In this document: in pieces, positions 6,311-8,042 of the stretch
Layout: every line of letters starts with the position of its first letter
Position numbering within the stretch: the first letter of the stretch is position 1
Origin: JBHHXR01 sp046757205
GTDB lineage: Bacteria > Pseudomonadota > Alphaproteobacteria > Rhodobacterales > Rhodobacteraceae
DNA: 8,042 nt
Assembly (NCBI GenBank): GCA_046757205.1
Contig: JBHHXR010000167.1
Location: 1 to 8,042 of the forward strand
Direction of reading: 5' to 3'
Made by a program: the position numbers and the translations under genes
The notes under the pieces: generated by a model
What the model was told of the DNA's origin: nothing
Databases searched by the model: none
The model's input: only the letters and a program-made list of their open reading frames with translations

Positions 6311-7561
6311 ATGAACACCCAGTCCCTGCCCGGTTCCGGAACCACCTATGCGGATACCTTTCTGGTCGATGGCGCGCGCACCGGCTTTGGCGAGTTGAAC
6401 GGCACCCTGAAAAGCGTCAGCGCGACCGATCTCGGAATCGCCGCCGCCCGGGGATTGTTCGACCGCGGCAACGCCAGGGTGGAAACCATCGACATGGTTG
6501 TCGGCGCTTCCCTGGCGCCCACCGATTACGATGCGTTCTACCTGCCGCGCCATATAGGACTGTATTCCGGCGTGGCGCCTGAGGTTCCGGCGATCTTCGT
6601 GCACCGGCTGTGCGGCTCCGGCTTTGAACTTCTGGCCCAGGCGGCTGACTACATCAGGCTTGGCAAGTGCAGCGCGGCGCTGTGCGTCGGGGCCGAGTCG
6701 ATGTCGCGCAACCCGATCTGCTCGTTCACCGCGCGCGGTGGCTTCAGGATGGGCCAGGTCGATTTCAAGGATTTCCTGTGGGAAGCCCTGACCGACCCGG
6801 CACCGGGTATCGGCATGGGCGATACGGCGGAGAATCTGGCCAGGAAATACGGCATTTCGCGCCACGAAGCGGATGCCTTCGCATTGCGCAGCTTCACCGC
6901 GGCCGCCGACGCGCTTGCGGCGGGTTTCTTCGACGACGAAATCCTGAAACTGAGATCCGCCGAGTTCGAACTGAAGGGATACAGGACGCGCGGCATCCGG
7001 CTGCCGCGCGGCGTCGAGGAATTCGCACGCGACGAACACCCGCGTCCGGTCACCGCGCGGTCGCTGGCGAAACTGCCGGCTGTCTTCGGCGGCGTGCAGA
7101 CGGCCGGCAACAGCTCCGGCATCGTCGATGGCGCGGCGGCGGCCGTTGTCGCCGACGGCGAAACCGTGGCGCGGACGGGCGTCGAGCCTCTGGCCCGGAT
7201 AGTGGCCGCGACGGCGGTCGGCGTCCCGCCGGAGATCATGGGGATCGGCCCCGCTCCGGCGATCCGGAAACTGCTTGAAATCACCGGACTGACGCTGGCC
7301 GACATCGATCGTTTCGAAATCAACGAGGCGTTTTCGTCGCAGCTCATCGCCGTCGAGCGCGAACTGGCTCTGGATCGCGACAGGATCAACGTCAACGGCG
7401 GCGCGACGGCGATCGGCCATCCGCTGGCCGCCACCGGACTGCGCTGCACCATCACCTGCGCACGCGAGCTGCGGCGAAAAGGTCTGCGCCGGGGCATCGC
7501 ATCGGCCTGCTGCGGCGGCGGCCAGGGATCGGCGGTGCTGATCGAAATCCCGGACGCCTGA
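6311..7561 (+). CDS. Thiolase (3-oxoacyl-CoA thiolase type); candidate benzoylacetyl-CoA thiolase
   Basis: This 416-residue cytoplasmic thiolase would cleave a 3-oxoacyl-CoA with CoA into acetyl-CoA and a shortened acyl-CoA. If the substrate is benzoylacetyl-CoA, the products are benzoyl-CoA and acetyl-CoA. ATG 6311 follows GAAGG (6297-6301, overlapping the ligase stop) by 9 nt. Catalytic residues are present: nucleophile Cys101 in HRLCGSG, NEAF (338-341), His370 in GATAIGHPLAATG, and the acid/base cysteine at Cys400 in ACCGGGQG, with a second cysteine beside it. Blocks around RHIGLYSG (80-87) and LWEALTD (156-162) resemble the mitochondrial ACAA2-type 3-ketoacyl-CoA thiolase. Departures from the usual motifs: His for Asn in NRLC, RTGFG for RTPFG, and Ala-Ala for Gly-Ala/Ser after GHPL. 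The N-terminus is about 12 residues longer than usual. This is the last gene of the operon; the ligase stop is 12 bp upstream. An acetoacetyl-CoA-forming role is possible but fits the context less well. Confidence 0.92.
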   Translation: MNTQSLPGSGTTYADTFLVDGARTGFGELNGTLKSVSATDLGIAAARGLFDRGNARVETIDMVVGASLAPTDYDAFYLPRHIGLYSGVAPEVPAIFVHRLCGSGFELLAQAADYIRLGKCSAALCVGAESMSRNPICSFTARGGFRMGQVDFKDFLWEALTDPAPGIGMGDTAENLARKYGISRHEADAFALRSFTAAADALAAGFFDDEILKLRSAEFELKGYRTRGIRLPRGVEEFARDEHPRPVTARSLAKLPAVFGGVQTAGNSSGIVDGAAAAVVADGETVARTGVEPLARIVAATAVGVPPEIMGIGPAPAIRKLLEITGLTLADIDRFEINEAFSSQLIAVERELALDRDRINVNGGATAIGHPLAATGLRCTITCARELRRKGLRRGIASACCGGGQGSAVLIEIPDA

Positions 7562-7567
7562 ATGTGA

Positions 7568-7607
7568 GCTTCCAACAGGTTGTCCGTCCGGTCCGAACCG
7601 GGGAAGC
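7568..7607 (+). other. Compound hairpin just after the thiolase stop (possible transcript end structure)
   Basis: GCTTCC (7568-7573) pairs exactly with GGAAGC (7602-7607). Inside it, CCGGT (7588-7592) pairs with ACCGG (7597-7601) around a 4-nt loop, and the two right arms abut, so the stems could stack. It starts 7 nt after the stop codon. No T-run follows, so it is not a standard intrinsic terminator; RNA 3'-end stabilisation or factor-dependent termination is possible. Confidence 0.3.
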
Positions 7608-7644
7608 ATGAGTTGCGACGCTTCAGAGTTCCAGGCAGGACGGG

Positions 7645-7731
7645 ATGAACACGCCACCCAGCATGGACCTCGACAACAGCGAAAAATCTCGAAAAATTGC
7701 GGTCGAGTCAATCGAACCGGATAGTCACTGA
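7645..7731 (+). CDS. Possible small ORF, 28 residues, unknown
   Basis: ATG 7645 to TGA 7729-7731 encodes a hydrophilic 28-residue peptide starting MNTPPSMDLDNSEKS, with no membrane segment or cysteine. AGGA (7637-7640) lies 4 nt before the start, closer than ideal. The CGAAAAAT repeat falls inside it. I recognise no family. It may be a chance frame or the remnant start of a decayed gene. Confidence 0.15.
   Translation: MNTPPSMDLDNSEKSRKIAVESIEPDSH
7680..7697. repeat. Tandem 8-bp direct repeat at 10-bp period
   Basis: CGAAAAAT occurs at 7680-7687 and again at 7690-7697, separated by CT, giving one repeat per helical turn with phased A-tracts. CTCGA (7688-7692) and TCGAG (7703-7707) also form a small inverted repeat here. 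It could be a bent-DNA or protein-binding element; chance cannot be excluded. Confidence 0.3.
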
Positions 7732-7733
7732 GA

Positions 7734-7760
7734 GAACGCAGCTTGGCTGCAGGGGCGTTC
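7734..7760. other. Hairpin-forming inverted repeat
   Basis: GAACGC (7734-7739) and GCGTTC (7755-7760) are exact reverse complements enclosing 15 nt. A competing inner hairpin pairs GCAGC (7738-7742) with GCTGC (7746-7750) around TTG. No T-run follows. Function unknown. Confidence 0.25.
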
Positions 7761-7994
7761 AAACCAATCGCGGTGAAGAAGTGCCGTATTTCCCGAGTTT
7801 CTCCAGTCACAGGATGGCAAGAACGGATCAGTGTTGCCGTCATAAAGAAGTCCTGGTCCGACCATGGCGGTGAAGTAACCGTTGCATGTTTTCCCGTTTC
7901 CGCGAAGCCCGCTGACGGCGAATGCTTCCCGACGAGATAGGCCAGCAACCTTGGCACCGCTATCGCCGTCGAAAAGACCGGTTTGGTCGCGATC

Positions 7995-8042
7995 ATGCGA
8001 AATGACCCAGACATACCGGTCGTTGAAGCACAGGAACTCAAC
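7995..8042 (+). CDS. Possible start of a gene running off the right edge
   Basis: From ATG 7995 the frame stays open to the window edge (16 codons, MRNDPDIPVVEAQELN). It reads like a plausible cytoplasmic N-terminus, but the frame is already open from TAG 7938-7940 and no clear Shine-Dalgarno precedes the ATG. Too little is visible to name it. Confidence 0.15.
   Translation, partial: MRNDPDIPVVEAQELN

Larger units (their letters stand above)
7562..8042. other. 481-bp tail without a recognised gene
   Basis: After the thiolase stop, base composition drops toward AT, with several A-runs, and no frame on either strand gives a protein I recognise. It contains two hairpin-forming stretches (7568-7607 and 7734-7760), a tandem CGAAAAAT repeat (7680-7697), a possible 28-codon ORF (7645-7731) and an open frame reaching the right edge from ATG 7995. 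The long minus-strand frame across the tail continues through the thiolase gene and is probably its shadow. The tail may be plain spacer or a decayed insertion. Confidence 0.5.

Noticed and set aside
7743..7940. 65-codon plus-strand frame starting with TTG
   Set aside because: It has no Shine-Dalgarno, a start codon inside a hairpin, no recognisable family and no conserved-looking motif.
6104..8041. Very long minus-strand open frame (645 codons)
   Set aside because: It runs antisense through the whole thiolase gene and the end of the ligase gene. Its translation is Arg/Ala/Gly-rich with no family motif, as expected of a GC-rich shadow frame.
1..8042. CRISPR array, tRNA, rRNA, IS terminal repeats or phage genes
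   Set aside because: Scanning by eye found no regularly spaced repeats, cloverleaf-like sequence, paired terminal repeats or transposase motifs.

Overview
The window is GC-rich, with tight gene spacing, few spacers and protein signatures typical of a proteobacterium. An alphaproteobacterium (Hyphomicrobiales or Rhodospirillales type) is my best guess, by general resemblance only. It holds six genes. The first is cut by the left edge.

Layout. (1) Bases 1-756, plus strand: the beta (thiamine-diphosphate) subunit of a 2-oxoacid:ferredoxin oxidoreductase, missing its N-terminus. (2) Bases 796-1260, minus strand: a complete Lrp/AsnC-type regulator, convergent with gene 1 and divergent from the operon that follows. 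(3) Bases 1261-1534: a 274-bp divergent control region. It has a good minus-strand promoter for the regulator, a 15-bp palindrome of Lrp-site size, and a perfect 9-bp inverted repeat. (4) Bases 1535-7561: four plus-strand genes separated by only 12-20 bp. They encode an MIO-type aromatic amino acid aminomutase/ammonia-lyase, a class III PLP aminotransferase, a feruloyl-CoA-synthase-like acyl-CoA ligase and a thiolase. (5) Bases 7562-8042: a lower-GC tail with hairpins, a possible 28-codon ORF, and perhaps the first codons of another gene at the right edge. I recognise no gene in it.

How the genes may work together. The lyase-family protein resembles the phenylalanine 2,3-aminomutase AdmH more than ordinary HutH or PAL; for example, its MIO triad is Thr-Ser-Gly. 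The aminotransferase has the length and the two substrate-binding arginines of the (S)-beta-phenylalanine aminotransferase of Variovorax. Read in gene order, the operon encodes a complete route: alpha-phenylalanine (or tyrosine) -> (S)-beta-amino acid -> 3-oxo-3-arylpropanoate (benzoylacetate) -> benzoylacetyl-CoA -> benzoyl-CoA + acetyl-CoA. No hydratase or dehydrogenase is needed, because the aminotransferase makes the beta-keto group directly. This would be a beta-amino-acid route of aromatic amino acid catabolism, with the Lrp-type protein as a likely amino-acid-responsive regulator. The families are clear from sequence. The pathway and its substrate are inference.
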